DNA of 64,000 nt from CAKZLS01 sp963786305 (GTDB taxonomy: Bacteria > Pseudomonadota > Alphaproteobacteria > Rhodospirillales > Defluviicoccaceae): NCBI GenBank assembly GCA_963786305.1, contig CAWAYL010000017.1, positions 1-64,000 on the forward strand, given 5' to 3'. Each line of letters begins with the position of its first letter. Within the stretch, counting starts at the first letter, position 1. Positions 49,227-58,403 of this stretch are shown here, piece after piece. The notes under the pieces are model-generated. The model saw only the letters and a program-made list of their open reading frames with translations, was not told the DNA's origin and did not search any database. Both the position numbers and the translations under genes were made by a program.

Positions 49227-49819
49227 CCGAAACAGGCCGCCACGAGCTTGCGGAAGGCATCGGCGCGATGGCTGATACGGTGCTTTTCCTCTGGGTCCAT
49301 CTCGCCGAAAGTGATGTCGCGGCCCTCGGCGACGAACATGGGGTCGTAACCGAAACCGCGCTCGCCCCGGGTCGGCCACACCAAGGTGCCATGAACCGTG
49401 CCCTCGAAGGTCTCGCAGTGACCGTCTGGCCAGCAAAGCGCCAGCGCGCAGGCGAAATGAGCGCCGCGGTCGCTCTTTCCTTGCAGACCGTCTTCCACGC
49501 GCCGCATGGCGATGGAGAAATCCTTGCCCGGTCCGGCCCAGCGGGCCGACACGACGCCGGGATCGCCGCCAAGCGCCTTCACCACCAGTCCGGAGTCGTC
49601 GGACAACGCCGGCAGACCGGAGGCCTCGGCCACGAACCGCGCCTTCAGCTCGGCATTGGCGATAAAGGTGGTGCCGGTTTCCTCGGGTTCCTCCAGGTTC
49701 AGCTCGGAAGCCGATATCACGCCGACGGCAAAGGGCCGCAGCAGATCGCCGATCTCGCGGACCTTGCCGGGATTATGACTGGCGATCACCAGCGTGCCGC
49801 CCTCGAAGTGCCGTGGCAT
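49223..49819 (-). CDS. rdgB: XTP/dITP diphosphatase RdgB (HAM1)
   Basis: This enzyme hydrolyses non-canonical purine nucleotides (XTP, dITP, ITP) to monophosphates. The 198-residue protein has the HAM1 signatures LVIASHNPGKVREIGDLLRP, NAELKARFVAEASGLPALSD, GERGFGYDPMFVAEGRDITF and EEKHRISHRADAFRKL. It lies between rph and hemW in the usual alphaproteobacterial order, with a 4-bp overlap to hemW and a 24-bp gap from rph. Confidence 0.96.
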   Translation of the reverse strand: MPRHFEGGTLVIASHNPGKVREIGDLLRPFAVGVISASELNLEEPEETGTTFIANAELKARFVAEASGLPALSDDSGLVVKALGGDPGVVSARWAGPGKDFSIAMRRVEDGLQGKSDRGAHFACALALCWPDGHCETFEGTVHGTLVWPTRGERGFGYDPMFVAEGRDITFGEMDPEEKHRISHRADAFRKLVAACFG

Positions 49820-49843
49820 GGCGTGTGCCTCGCTTCGTTTCGC

Positions 49844-50572
49844 TCAACGGGACGGACTTGCGTCGATGGCCGTGCGTTGCAGAGCCACCAGCTCGCCGAT
49901 ACCCTTGCGCGCCAGCGCCATCATCTCCATCAATTGGGCTTCACTGAAGGGCTCATGCTCGGCGGTGCCCTGGATCTCGACGATGCCGCCGGAGCCGGTC
50001 AGCACAAAGTTGGCGTCCACCTCGGCGCCGCTGTCTTCCTCGTAGTTCAGGTCGAGCAGGGCGGTTTTCTTGTAGACACCGCAGGAGATGGCGGCGACCT
50101 CACCGATCAGCGGAACGCGTTCCAGAAGGCCCAAATCCACCAGACGCTTGAACGCCAGGTGGAGGGCGACGTAACCGCCGGTAATGGCGGCCGTTCGGGT
50201 GCCGCCGTCGGCTTGCAGGACGTCGCAGTCCACCCGCACTTGCATTTCGCTCATGGCGGTCAAGTCGGTGACCGCACGCAGGCTGCGGCCGATGAGGCGC
50301 TGAATCTCCTGGGTCCGGCCCGTCTGCTTGCCACGCGCCGCTTCCCGGCCGGTGCGCTCGGCGGTGGCCCGCGGCAGCATGCCGTATTCGGCGGTCACCC
50401 ATCCGCGGCCGCTGTCGCGCAGCCAGGGCGGCACCCGGGATTCCACGGTGGCCACGCACAGCACGTGTGTGTCGCCGAAGCGGGCGAGGCAGGAGCCTTC
50501 GGCGTATTTGTTCACGCCCACGTCCAGATCGACGGAGCGCAGGGAGTCGGGCGCGCGGCCTGAGGGTCTCAT
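49844..50572 (-). CDS. rph: Ribonuclease PH
   Basis: This phosphate-dependent 3'-to-5' exoribonuclease trims tRNA precursors. The 242-residue protein has the RNase PH blocks EGSCLARFGDTHVLCVATVE, AEYGMLPRATAERTGREAAR, QEIQRLIGRSLRAVTDLTAM, VDCDVLQADGGTRTAAITGG and ALLDLNYEEDSGAEVDANFV. The frame is intact. It is divergent from hrcA across 219 bp. Confidence 0.97.
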   Translation of the reverse strand: MRPSGRAPDSLRSVDLDVGVNKYAEGSCLARFGDTHVLCVATVESRVPPWLRDSGRGWVTAEYGMLPRATAERTGREAARGKQTGRTQEIQRLIGRSLRAVTDLTAMSEMQVRVDCDVLQADGGTRTAAITGGYVALHLAFKRLVDLGLLERVPLIGEVAAISCGVYKKTALLDLNYEEDSGAEVDANFVLTGSGGIVEIQGTAEHEPFSEAQLMEMMALARKGIGELVALQRTAIDASPSR

Positions 50573-50791
50573 ATGAGTGTCCGGTCATTGTTTCGCTGGG
50601 CCGGCAAGCTAACGCGCCCGCCTGCTTACGTAAAGGCCGGCCAAGTTGACGATGGCCGAAGGCACGACTAAATTCACCCCACGGTCGGCATCCGATCCCG
50701 GCCATCGATGCCGGCCCGCTGCCGGAACCCGACGCCGGGGATCGGCATCGTGCCGCCCCTTGCACCACGATATGTACGAGCACCCGTGTCA

Positions 50792-51850
50792 ATGGCGTTA
50801 GACCAAAATCGCTTTGTGATCTCGGAACTGAACGAGCGGTCGAGGGAGATCTTTCGCCACGTGGTGGACGCCTATCTGGAAACGGGAGAGCCCATCGGAT
50901 CGCGCACGCTTTCAAAGCGCCTGGCGCTCAACCTGTCGCCGGCGTCCATCCGCAATGTCATGTCCGATCTCGAGGACTCCGGTTTGCTGTTCGCCCCTCA
51001 CACCTCGGCGGGCCGATTGCCCACGGAAGCGGGCCTGCGGTTGTTCGTCGACGGGTTGCTGGAGGTGGGCGACCTGTCCGAGGAGGAACGCAGGAACCTG
51101 AAGGCGCAGTGCGCGGGGCTCGGCGTCGGCATCGAGGAGATGCTGGAAAAGGCCACGTCGGCGCTTTCGGGGCTGTCGCGCTGCGCCGGGCTGGTCATGG
51201 CACCGAAGATGGACGAAACGCTTCGGCATATCGAGATGATCAGCCTCAGTCACGGCCGGGCGCTGGTCGTGATGGTGAGCGAATCCGGTGTCGTCGAAAA
51301 TCGTGTCATCGAGACGCCGCACGAATTGACCCCCTCGGCTCTGGTGGAGGCATCCAACTTCTTGAGTGCGCGTCTCGTCGGCCGCTCCATCTCGGAGGCA
51401 CGCCAGGACATTCTCCAGGAACTGGCGGCGCACAGGGCGGAACTGGACGAATTGACCAGCCGGGTGGTGGAATCGGGCTTGGCCATCTGGGCCGGCGGCG
51501 ACAGCGGCGGCTCGCTGATCGTTCGCGGTCAGGCCAATCTTTTAGAAGACGTACAGGCCATCGGCGATCTTGAGCACATCCGCTCGCTGTTCGCCGCCCT
51601 GGAAAAGAAAGAAACCATGCTTAAGGTTCTTTCCACGGTTGACATCGCCGAAGGGGTACAGATCTTTATCGGCTCGGGAAGCGCGCTTTTCAATCTCTCC
51701 GGCTGTTCGATGATCGTGAGCCCGTATCACGACGGCCGCGAGCGGATCATCGGCGCCATCGGCGTCATCGGGCCGACGAGAATGAACTACGCCCGCATCA
51801 TTCCCATGGTGGACTATACGGCAAAGCTGGTTGGCCGACTGATTGGATAA
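50792..51850 (+). CDS. hrcA: Heat-inducible transcription repressor HrcA
   Basis: HrcA represses heat-shock genes by binding CIRCE operators, and GroESL tunes its activity. The winged-helix DNA-binding domain is at the N-terminus (SREIFRHVVDAYLETGEPIG, LSPASIRNVMSDLEDSGLLF, APHTSAGRLPTEAGLRLFVD). A GAF-like and dimerisation core continues to IGPTRMNYARIIPMVDYTAK at the end. The length is 352 residues. ATG 50792 begins MALDQNRFVISELNERSREI. No copy of the CIRCE consensus is visible upstream of hrcA, grpE or dnaK here, so its target operator probably lies elsewhere (groES is usual in this class). An 18-bp triplication covers its stop codon. Confidence 0.95.
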   Translation: MALDQNRFVISELNERSREIFRHVVDAYLETGEPIGSRTLSKRLALNLSPASIRNVMSDLEDSGLLFAPHTSAGRLPTEAGLRLFVDGLLEVGDLSEEERRNLKAQCAGLGVGIEEMLEKATSALSGLSRCAGLVMAPKMDETLRHIEMISLSHGRALVVMVSESGVVENRVIETPHELTPSALVEASNFLSARLVGRSISEARQDILQELAAHRAELDELTSRVVESGLAIWAGGDSGGSLIVRGQANLLEDVQAIGDLEHIRSLFAALEKKETMLKVLSTVDIAEGVQIFIGSGSALFNLSGCSMIVSPYHDGRERIIGAIGVIGPTRMNYARIIPMVDYTAKLVGRLIG

Positions 51851-51889
51851 AGTCGGCTGATTGGATGAAGCCGGCTGATTGGATAAAGA
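51836..51889 (+). repeat. Triplicated 18-bp unit at the hrcA 3' end
   Basis: Three consecutive 18-bp copies of CGGCTGATTGGATAAAGT-like sequence lie at 51836, 51854 and 51872, with one to three differences each. In the hrcA frame each copy reads (S)RLIG followed by a stop (TAA, TGA, TAA). The natural gene end has therefore been tandemly copied. The last copy ends 16 bp before the grpE start. Confidence 0.9.
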
Positions 51890-51905
51890 AAGAGAGGACG
51901 ATCAC

Positions 51906-52641
51906 ATGGTGGATCAAAAACAGCAATCCGGCGACCGGGACGCGGCCGCGCCCGATACGGAAGAAGCGCTCGAAGCGGCGTCCGCCGGGACCGTCGCCGA
52001 GCCGGAGCCGGCCGTCGAGACGGATACCGACCTGGCCGAGCGGCTGGCGGCGGTGGAGGCCGAGCGCGACAAACTCCGCGACGACTATCTCCGCGCACTG
52101 GCCGAGGTGGAAAATACGCGCCGCCGGGCGGTGCGCGACAAGGCGGATGCCGGAAAGTACGCCATCTCCGGCTTTGCCCGCGATCTGCTTTCGGTGAGCG
52201 ACAACCTCCGCCGCGCAGTGGACAGCGTCGACGCGAAGGACCGGGATGGAAATCCGGCGTTCGAAATCCTTGATCGCGGGGGTGGAGATGACCGAAAAAG
52301 AATTGATGACCGTGTTCGAACGAAACGGCATCAAACCGATCGCCGCCCAGGGCGAACCATTCAATCCGCATGTCCACGAAGCCATGCTCGAGCTTCCCGA
52401 CGAAACGGTTCCCCACGGCACGGTGTTGCATGTGCTGGAGCCTGGCTTCACGATCCACGATCGGCCGCTGCGCGCGGCCCGGGTCGGGGTGTCGAAAGGG
52501 GGTCCGAGGCGAGGCGCGGAGGAGGACGAGAATGCCGGCGCCAAGGTGGAGCCGTTGCACAAAGGCCCAACGGAGGCTTACGAGAAGCAGACGGAAAGCG
52601 ACCTCGACGCTTCCGGCGCGCGGCTCGACGAAAAGCTCTGA
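51906..52641 (+). CDS. grpE: Nucleotide exchange factor GrpE (one frameshift)
   Basis: GrpE releases ADP from DnaK. The acidic disordered N-terminus is followed by a coiled coil (RLAAVEAERDKLRDDYLRAL) and AEVENTRRRAVRDKADAGKY and AISGFARDLLSVSDNLRRAV. The frame shifts near 52265. The beta-wing domain continues with GVEMTEKELMTVFERNGIKP, FNPHVHEAMLELPDETVPHG and TVLHVLEPGFTIHDRPLRAA. The C-terminus ends ARLDEKL and is convergent with the DUF1848 gene. AGAGAGGACG precedes ATG 51906. dnaK follows after the opposite-strand DUF1848 gene. Confidence 0.93.
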
Positions 52642-52650
52642 TAGCGGGGT

Positions 52651-53533
52651 TTACCGGGTCGCACCCAAGAACTCCGACATGGGATCGTGGCTCTGAAATC
52701 GGCGTTTTGCGATTTGACGGCTGTTTACGGCGTAGCAGTAGACGCAGCCATGCGGACAACTGTCGTAGGCGCCGATGTCTCTCGATGACCAGCAACCGCA
52801 GGTTTTTCGATGGGGACGCCTCGGTACCGTGATGGTGCGGTCGGCGATGCGGCTGAGTCGTTCCGCGTCGATGCAGCGGGCACGCGCCGATACCCTCGCA
52901 TCGCAGATCCGCCTGGTCGCAAAGGGTCAGCCTCAACCCATGGCCATCCGCAATATCCGCGAGATCCGAGAGCAGGGCGCGTTTTTCCTCGGCCGGCGGA
53001 TCCCACCATTGAAAATCGCCGTTACGCGTTGCCGCCGCCATGTTGCGCGCGGTCTTGCGATACATTTGGGCGCACGATACCACCACTTCATCGACCGCAC
53101 CCCGCGTCGCGCCGCAGAGCCGATGAAAGTTTTTCCGGTGCCAGGCGGGCGAAGTGAGGGAACTGAACACGATGGGATCGTAGCGCCAGACGGCGACCCC
53201 GGGTCCAAAGACCGACGCGACCGTCCGGATGTGATCCATCGCCCGCTCGGGATCGATCGTCGCCGCGTCCAGGATGCGGGGATAGCCGGTGACCGTATAC
53301 TGGACGACGAACGGCAGGTTGGTGCCGCGCACCGCCTCCAGGGCACCGAAGAACGGTTCCAGGTTTCGTGTCCAGAAGACGAACCCGTCGACGGCGGCGG
53401 CCGTGAGCGGCACGATGCTGACTTGTCCGCCGTAGGGATTGACGGTCCGCGCAAACCCCGCTTCCAGGCGCTTCACGAACCACGGAGCGTAGAAAGCGGG
53501 AATGTCGGTTCTGTAACTCGCCGAGATGATCAT
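52651..53533 (-). CDS. DUF1848 Fe-S protein (one frameshift)
   Basis: The start MIISASYRTDIPAFYAPWFV at 53533 and NPYGGQVSIVPLTAAAVDGF, FVFWTRNLEPFFGALEAVRG and FVVQYTVTGYPRILDAA are DUF1848 hallmarks. The middle contains CDQADLRCEGIGACP. A frameshift near 52878 separates the C-terminus. That part is readable as SSRDIGAYDSCPHGCVYCYA, a CxxxCxxC-like cluster site resembling radical-SAM or spore-photoproduct-lyase relatives, ending LGATR at TAA 52651-52653. The function is unknown; the cysteine pattern suggests an iron-sulfur cluster. It lies between grpE and dnaK on the opposite strand. Confidence 0.8.
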
Positions 53534-53684
53534 CGCGCCGCACAGTCTGCCATGGCGGCGCCATCCAAGCAAAGATCCCCGCTCTCAGTCATCTTCGCGG
53601 CACAACCGGAAGACAGCGGCGCAATGATTGATACAAGCCGCCTAAGAATGCGGGTCCGGGTGCCGGAAAACCGAGGGTGCACAG

Positions 53685-53716
53685 GTTGCGCCGCCGGCGC
53701 GGGCCGCATATATAAC
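53685..53716 (+). promoter_or_regulatory. Candidate heat-shock-type promoter of dnaK
   Basis: Upstream of dnaK, GGTTGCG (53683-53689) and GCCGCATATATAAC (53703-53716) resemble a loosely spaced RpoH- or sigma-70-type promoter, about 105 bp before ATG 53820. The match is partial and no other promoter-like pair is better. The rest of the 286-bp intergenic region shows no gene and no CIRCE sequence. Confidence 0.3.
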
Positions 53717-53819
53717 GGCGGGTAAGGGGTTTTGAGCTTCATTCGTTTTGTTCCATTCGGGGGGCCCTGAACGTCGCCGCAGTGGGTCGTGGAGCCCCGC
53801 CACACAGTTGAGGTGAAAT

Positions 53820-55769
53820 ATGAGCAAGGTCATCGGAATCGATCTTGGAACGACCAATTCCTGCGTCGCGGTCATGGAAGGCGGCGACGCGAAAGTGATC
53901 GAAAATTCAGAAGGGACGCGCACCACGCCGTCCATCGTGGCGTTTACGGATTCGGGAGAACGCCTGACCGGTCAGCCGGCCAAGCGCCAAGCCGTCACCA
54001 ATCCGGAAAACACCCTTTTTGCGATCAAGCGGTTGATCGGGCGCCGTTTCAATGATCCCGTTACGGGAAAAGACAAGGAAATGGTGCCGTACAAGATTAT
54101 AGAGGGCACCAACGGCGATGCGTGGGTCGAGGCCGAGGGCAAGAAGTACAGTCCCAGCCAGGTGAGCGCGTTCATCCTTCAAAAAATGAAGGAAACCGCC
54201 GAGAGCTATCTCGGAGAACCGGTCTCCCAGGCGGTGATTACGGTTCCGGCGTACTTCAACAACTCGCAGCGGCAGGCAACCAAGGACGCCGGCAAGATCG
54301 CCGGTCTCGAGGTGCTGCGCATCATCAACGAGCCGACCGCGGCCGCCCTCGCCTACGGGTTGGAAAAGAAGGGCAGCGGCACCGTCGCCGTTTACGATCT
54401 CGGCGGCGGCACGTTCGATGTTTCCATCCTGGAAATCGGCGATGGCGTGTTCGAGGTGAAATCCACCAACGGCGACACTTTTCTCGGCGGTGAAGACTTT
54501 GACCTCAAGATCGTCCAGTATCTGGCCGACGAGTTCAAGAAGGAGCACGGTATCGATCTGCGCCAGGATCGGTTGGCGCTGCAGCGTCTGAAGGAAGCGG
54601 CCGAAAAAGCCAAGATCGAATTGTCGAGCACCATGCAGACGGAGGTCAACCTGCCGTTCATTACGGCCGATCAGACCGGTCCGAAGCATATGAACATCAA
54701 GCTCACCCGGGCCAAACTGGAGGCCTTGGTGGAGGCGCTCATCGAGCGCACCGTCGGTCCGTGCAAGGCGGCGCTGAAGGATGCCGGCGTGTCGGCTGGC
54801 GAGATCGACGAAGTCATTCTCGTGGGCGGCATGACCCGCATGCAGAAGGTCTTCGAGACGGTCAAGAACTTCTTTGGCCGCGAGCCCCATAAGGGCGTCA
54901 ACCCCGACGAGGTGGTCGCCATCGGAGCCGCCATTCAGGCGGGCGTTCTTAAGGGCGAGGTCAAGGACGTCTTGCTTCTCGACGTTACCCCGCTGTCTCT
55001 CGGTATCGAAACGCTGGGTGGTGTGTTCACCCGCCTGATCGATCGCAACACCACCATCCCGACCCGCAAGAGCCAGGTGTTCTCGACGGCGGAGGACAAC
55101 CAGACGGCGGTGACGATACGCGTGTTCCAGGGCGAGCGCGAAATGGCCAGCGACAACAAGGCGCTCGGTCAGTTCGACCTGGTCGGCATTCCGCCGGCGC
55201 CGCGAGGCATTCCGCAAGTCGAGGTCACATTCGATATCGACGCCAACGGCATCGTCAACGTTTCGGCCAAGGACAAGGCCACCAACAAGGAACAGCAGAT
55301 CCGCATTCAGGCCTCCGGTGGTTTGACCGACACCGACATCGAACGAATGGTCAAGGACGCGGAACAGCACGCCGCCGAGGACAAGCACCGTAAGGAGAAG
55401 GTGGAGGCCCACAACCACGCCGACAGCCTGATCCACGCCACCGAAAAGCATCTGAGCGAATATGGCGACAAGCTCGCGGACGCGGACAAGCAAACGATCG
55501 ACACCGCCATCGCGGATCTTCGGGGCGTGATGGACGGCGACGATGTCGAGGCGATCAAGGCGAAGACCGATGCCTTGAGCCAGGCGTCCATGAAGCTCGG
55601 CGAAGCCATGTACCAGGCAAGCCAGGCGGACGCGGCCGATGGCGGACCGGGGGGCGAACCGGGCGGTGATGCCGGCGGCTCGGGGGCTTCCGGTGGCGAG
55701 TCCGATGAAAAGGTGGTTGACGCCGAATTCGAGGAAGTCGACCCCGAAAAGGACAAAAAGGCCGGTTGA
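53820..55769 (+). CDS. dnaK: Chaperone protein DnaK (Hsp70)
   Basis: This ATP-dependent chaperone has 649 residues. The actin-like ATPase domain begins MSKVIGIDLGTTNSCVAVME and contains VITVPAYFNNSQRQATKDAG, IINEPTAAALAYGLEKKGSG, VYDLGGGTFDVSILEIGDGV and EVILVGGMTRMQKVFETVKN. The interdomain linker is VLLLDVTPLSLGIETLGG. The substrate-binding domain and helical lid follow, with a Gly-rich tail ending VVDAEFEEVDPEKDKKAG. The frame is intact. Confidence 0.98.
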   Translation: MSKVIGIDLGTTNSCVAVMEGGDAKVIENSEGTRTTPSIVAFTDSGERLTGQPAKRQAVTNPENTLFAIKRLIGRRFNDPVTGKDKEMVPYKIIEGTNGDAWVEAEGKKYSPSQVSAFILQKMKETAESYLGEPVSQAVITVPAYFNNSQRQATKDAGKIAGLEVLRIINEPTAAALAYGLEKKGSGTVAVYDLGGGTFDVSILEIGDGVFEVKSTNGDTFLGGEDFDLKIVQYLADEFKKEHGIDLRQDRLALQRLKEAAEKAKIELSSTMQTEVNLPFITADQTGPKHMNIKLTRAKLEALVEALIERTVGPCKAALKDAGVSAGEIDEVILVGGMTRMQKVFETVKNFFGREPHKGVNPDEVVAIGAAIQAGVLKGEVKDVLLLDVTPLSLGIETLGGVFTRLIDRNTTIPTRKSQVFSTAEDNQTAVTIRVFQGEREMASDNKALGQFDLVGIPPAPRGIPQVEVTFDIDANGIVNVSAKDKATNKEQQIRIQASGGLTDTDIERMVKDAEQHAAEDKHRKEKVEAHNHADSLIHATEKHLSEYGDKLADADKQTIDTAIADLRGVMDGDDVEAIKAKTDALSQASMKLGEAMYQASQADAADGGPGGEPGGDAGGSGASGGESDEKVVDAEFEEVDPEKDKKAG

Positions 55770-55810
55770 TCCGGAATTTCCCGTGAGGGTTGGTTCAGGA
55801 ACGATGTTGC

Positions 55811-55848
55811 CAACGGCCCGAATGTTCGGGCCGTTGGTGAATTGTTTT
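55811..55848 (+). terminator. dnaK-dnaJ intergenic hairpin (attenuator)
   Basis: A perfect inverted repeat with arms CAACGGCCCGAA and TTCGGGCCGTTG around TG is followed by GTGAATTG and TTTT. It lies 41 bp after the dnaK stop and 11 bp before dnaJ. The weak U tract suggests partial termination that lowers dnaJ expression relative to dnaK, or an mRNA-stabilising structure. Confidence 0.75.
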
Positions 55849-55859
55849 AGGGGCGATTG

Positions 55860-57002
55860 ATGTCGAAGGAAGACTATTACCAAATTCTCGGGGTCGATCA
55901 CGAGGCCAGCAAGGACGAAATCAGGAAAGCCTACCGCAAGCAGGCCATGCGCTACCATCCGGACCGCAACCCGGGTGACAAGGACGCCGAGCATCGGTTC
56001 AAGGAACTCAACGAAGCGCACGAGATCCTGAAAAACGATCAGAAGCGCGCCGCATACGACCGGTTCGGTCACGCCGCGTTCGATCAGGCCGCGGGCGGTG
56101 GGTTCGGCGGCGGCGGCGCCGGCATGGGCGGCGGTTTCGCTGACATTTTCGAAGAAATGTTCGGAGATTTCGTTGGCGGCGGCGGCCGGCGCGGCGGAAC
56201 CCGCGGGGCGGGCCGCGGATCGGATCTCAGGTACAATATGCAGGTGTCCTTGGAGGACGCGTTCACGGGCACGAAGTCCACGGTCCGCGTTGCGGCGGGT
56301 GTCGGCTGCGATGATTGCGGCGGGAGCGGAGGCGCGGGAGGCGCCCAACCGGCGACCTGTTCGACATGTCATGGTGCCGGCCGGGTACGCAGCCAATCCG
56401 GCTTCTTCACCGTCGAGCGCAGTTGTCCCGGATGCGGCGGTACGGGTCAGACCATCAAGGATCCCTGCCGAAGCTGCGGCGGTTCGGGCCGCGTGCAACA
56501 GGAAAAGTCCCTGCAGGTCACCATTCCCGCCGGCGTCGAGGATGGAACCCGCATCCGGCTCGGCGGAGAGGGCGAGGCTGGGTTGCGCGGCGGCCCGGCC
56601 GGAGATCTCTACATCTTCGTTTCCATCGCGCCCCATCGGATTTTTCAGCGCGACGGCGCCGACATCTATTGCCGGATGCCCATTCCGATGACGACCGCGG
56701 CGCTTGGCGGAAGCGCCGAGGTGCCCACCATCGACGGGGGACGGGCGCGCTTGTCCATGCCGGCCGGCACGCAAACCGGAAAACAGTTCCGCCTGCGCGG
56801 CAAAGGCATGTCGGTTCTTCGTTCTCACGCCCGCGGAGACATGTTCGTCGAAGCGATGGTGGAGACGCCGATCGATCTCACGGATGACCAGAAGAAGTTG
56901 CTGCGCGAGTTCGAGGAAGCAGGCACGCACGAGACCCATAGTCCGCAATCCCATGGCTTCTTCGCCAAGGTCAAGGAGCTGTGGGAGGACCTTCGCGAGT
57001 AG
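55860..57002 (+). CDS. dnaJ: Chaperone protein DnaJ (type A Hsp40)
   Basis: The J domain occupies residues 1-70 with the HPD tripeptide (RKQAMRYHPDRNPGDKDAEH). A Gly/Phe-rich linker follows (GGGFGGGGAGMGGGFADIFE). The zinc-finger domain has four CxxCxGxG repeats: CDDCGGSG, CSTCHGAG, CPGCGGTG and CRSCGGSG. The substrate-binding C-terminal domains end KVKELWEDLRE. The length is 380 residues. ATG 55860 is used; an adjacent TTG at 55857 would add one residue. It works with DnaK and GrpE encoded just upstream. Confidence 0.97.
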   Translation: MSKEDYYQILGVDHEASKDEIRKAYRKQAMRYHPDRNPGDKDAEHRFKELNEAHEILKNDQKRAAYDRFGHAAFDQAAGGGFGGGGAGMGGGFADIFEEMFGDFVGGGGRRGGTRGAGRGSDLRYNMQVSLEDAFTGTKSTVRVAAGVGCDDCGGSGGAGGAQPATCSTCHGAGRVRSQSGFFTVERSCPGCGGTGQTIKDPCRSCGGSGRVQQEKSLQVTIPAGVEDGTRIRLGGEGEAGLRGGPAGDLYIFVSIAPHRIFQRDGADIYCRMPIPMTTAALGGSAEVPTIDGGRARLSMPAGTQTGKQFRLRGKGMSVLRSHARGDMFVEAMVETPIDLTDDQKKLLREFEEAGTHETHSPQSHGFFAKVKELWEDLRE

Positions 57003-57071
57003 CGATGCGTCGATCGCGGGCGTAAAGCGGCACCGGACATGCGTGTCCGCGACGGCAATTGAGGACGTATC

Positions 57072-57878
57072 ATGAAAATCGGAATTGCCGGATGTGCCGG
57101 TCGCATGGGCCGGATGCTTGTGGAGACCGTACTCGCAACCGAAGGAGTGACACTTTCAGGCGGCACCGAGAACCCAGGCAACGGCGCTGTCGGCGCGGAT
57201 ATCGCGACCCTCACGGGGGCGGAACCGTGCGGCGAGACGATCGGGGACGATCCCGACGCGCTGTTCGCCGCATCCGATGTCATTATCGACTTTACATCAC
57301 CCGACGCCACGGTTCGGCACGCGGGCCTCGCGGCTACCCATGGCACGGCCCTGGTGGTAGGGACCACCGGTTTGCGTCCGGCTGATTTCGAGGATCTCGA
57401 AACGGCGGCGCGATCGGTGCCGGTGGTGCAGGCCGCCAACATGAGCGTCGGCGTGAACCTGCTTCTCGGTCTGACCCAACAAGTTGCCGCCATCCTGGGT
57501 GACGCGTACGACATCGAGATCGTCGAGATGCATCATCGCCATAAGGCGGATGCTCCCTCTGGAACCGCTCTGGCTCTCGGTCGCGCAGCGGCCGATGGCC
57601 GCGGTGTCGATTTGGACGCCGTTGCCCTGCGCGTGCGGGACGGCATGATCGGCGCCCGTCATCGGGGTGATATCGGCTTCGCCACGCTGCGCGGCGGCGA
57701 CGTGGTCGGAGAGCACACGGTGATCTTTGCCGGCGAGGGCGAACGCATCGAGCTTTCGCACAGGGCGACATCGCGCGCCGTGTTTGCCCGTGGCGCCGTC
57801 CGCGCCGCCGTGTGGACGGCGGGGCAGCCGGCGGGTCTGTACTCCATGCGCCAGGTCTTGGGGCTGGAAAAGAAATAA
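57072..57878 (+). CDS. dapB: 4-hydroxy-tetrahydrodipicolinate reductase
   Basis: DapB makes tetrahydrodipicolinate for lysine and peptidoglycan diaminopimelate. The NAD(P)H fold starts KIGIAGCAGRMGRMLVETVL. The catalytic and substrate-binding segment is IVEMHHRHKADAPSGTALAL. The C-terminal domain contains DIGFATLRGGDVVGEHTVIF. The length is 268 residues with an intact frame. It lies 70 bp after dnaJ, a common alphaproteobacterial order. Confidence 0.96.
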   Translation: MKIGIAGCAGRMGRMLVETVLATEGVTLSGGTENPGNGAVGADIATLTGAEPCGETIGDDPDALFAASDVIIDFTSPDATVRHAGLAATHGTALVVGTTGLRPADFEDLETAARSVPVVQAANMSVGVNLLLGLTQQVAAILGDAYDIEIVEMHHRHKADAPSGTALALGRAAADGRGVDLDAVALRVRDGMIGARHRGDIGFATLRGGDVVGEHTVIFAGEGERIELSHRATSRAVFARGAVRAAVWTAGQPAGLYSMRQVLGLEKK

Positions 57879-57920
57879 TTCCAACGGTGATATAAAGCCG
57901 GGCTTGCGGCGCCGATCGAT

Positions 57921-58403
57921 TTATGCGGATCGGGTCAACCGGGTGAGTTCGCGCCGCAACACGCGGGCTAATTCCGATCGTTCCCGAGGCTGCAGAAACA
58001 TGCCGATTACCAGCGAATTCCCATGGGAACGCAGTTCCAGCAGGCTCAAATTGCTCGGCGGCTCGTCGAAATTGACCTGAAGCCAGTGCGGCGGAAACGA
58101 AAATTTCTTCTGTTTTCCCCAAAAATTCACGCGCCGGACCGTCAGGGCGGTGTCCGTCAGGTTGATGGCCTCGAGCGCGTTGCCGGCATGCGCGCTTAGA
58201 CGGAAGGCGCCATACAACAACACGACCTCGAGACCGAGAAACGGCGCCACTGGCCAGGCGCCCACGGCGGCAAACACCATTCCCACCAAACACCACGTCA
58301 GCGCCACAAGGCAGATGATGGTGCGGACCGCGCCGGCGCTTGCGCTCCGGTGGGGTCGCAGAACAACGCTGTACCTTACGGCTTCGCCAGGTTGCTCAAT
58401 CAT
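57921..58403 (-). CDS. DUF2244 integral membrane protein
   Basis: The 160-residue protein has two membrane helices (AVRTIICLVALTWCLVGMVF, APFLGLEVVLLYGAFRLSAH) and a conserved cytoplasmic C-terminus (FPPHWLQVNFDEPPSNLSLL, RSHGNSLVIGMFLQPRERSE). This is the DUF2244 pattern, largely confined to alphaproteobacteria and often encoded near cytochrome oxidase or nth genes. No biochemical role is established. ATG 58403 (MIEQPGEAVRYSVVLRPHRS) is the likely start; the open frame extends to 58526 without conserved residues. Confidence 0.87.
   Translation of the reverse strand: MIEQPGEAVRYSVVLRPHRSASAGAVRTIICLVALTWCLVGMVFAAVGAWPVAPFLGLEVVLLYGAFRLSAHAGNALEAINLTDTALTVRRVNFWGKQKKFSFPPHWLQVNFDEPPSNLSLLELRSHGNSLVIGMFLQPRERSELARVLRRELTRLTRSA

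Noticed and set aside
53907..56954. A 1015-codon open frame on the minus strand opposite dnaK and dnaJ
   Set aside because: It is the antisense shadow of two well-conserved chaperone genes. Its composition follows their codon pattern and no recognisable domain appears in it.
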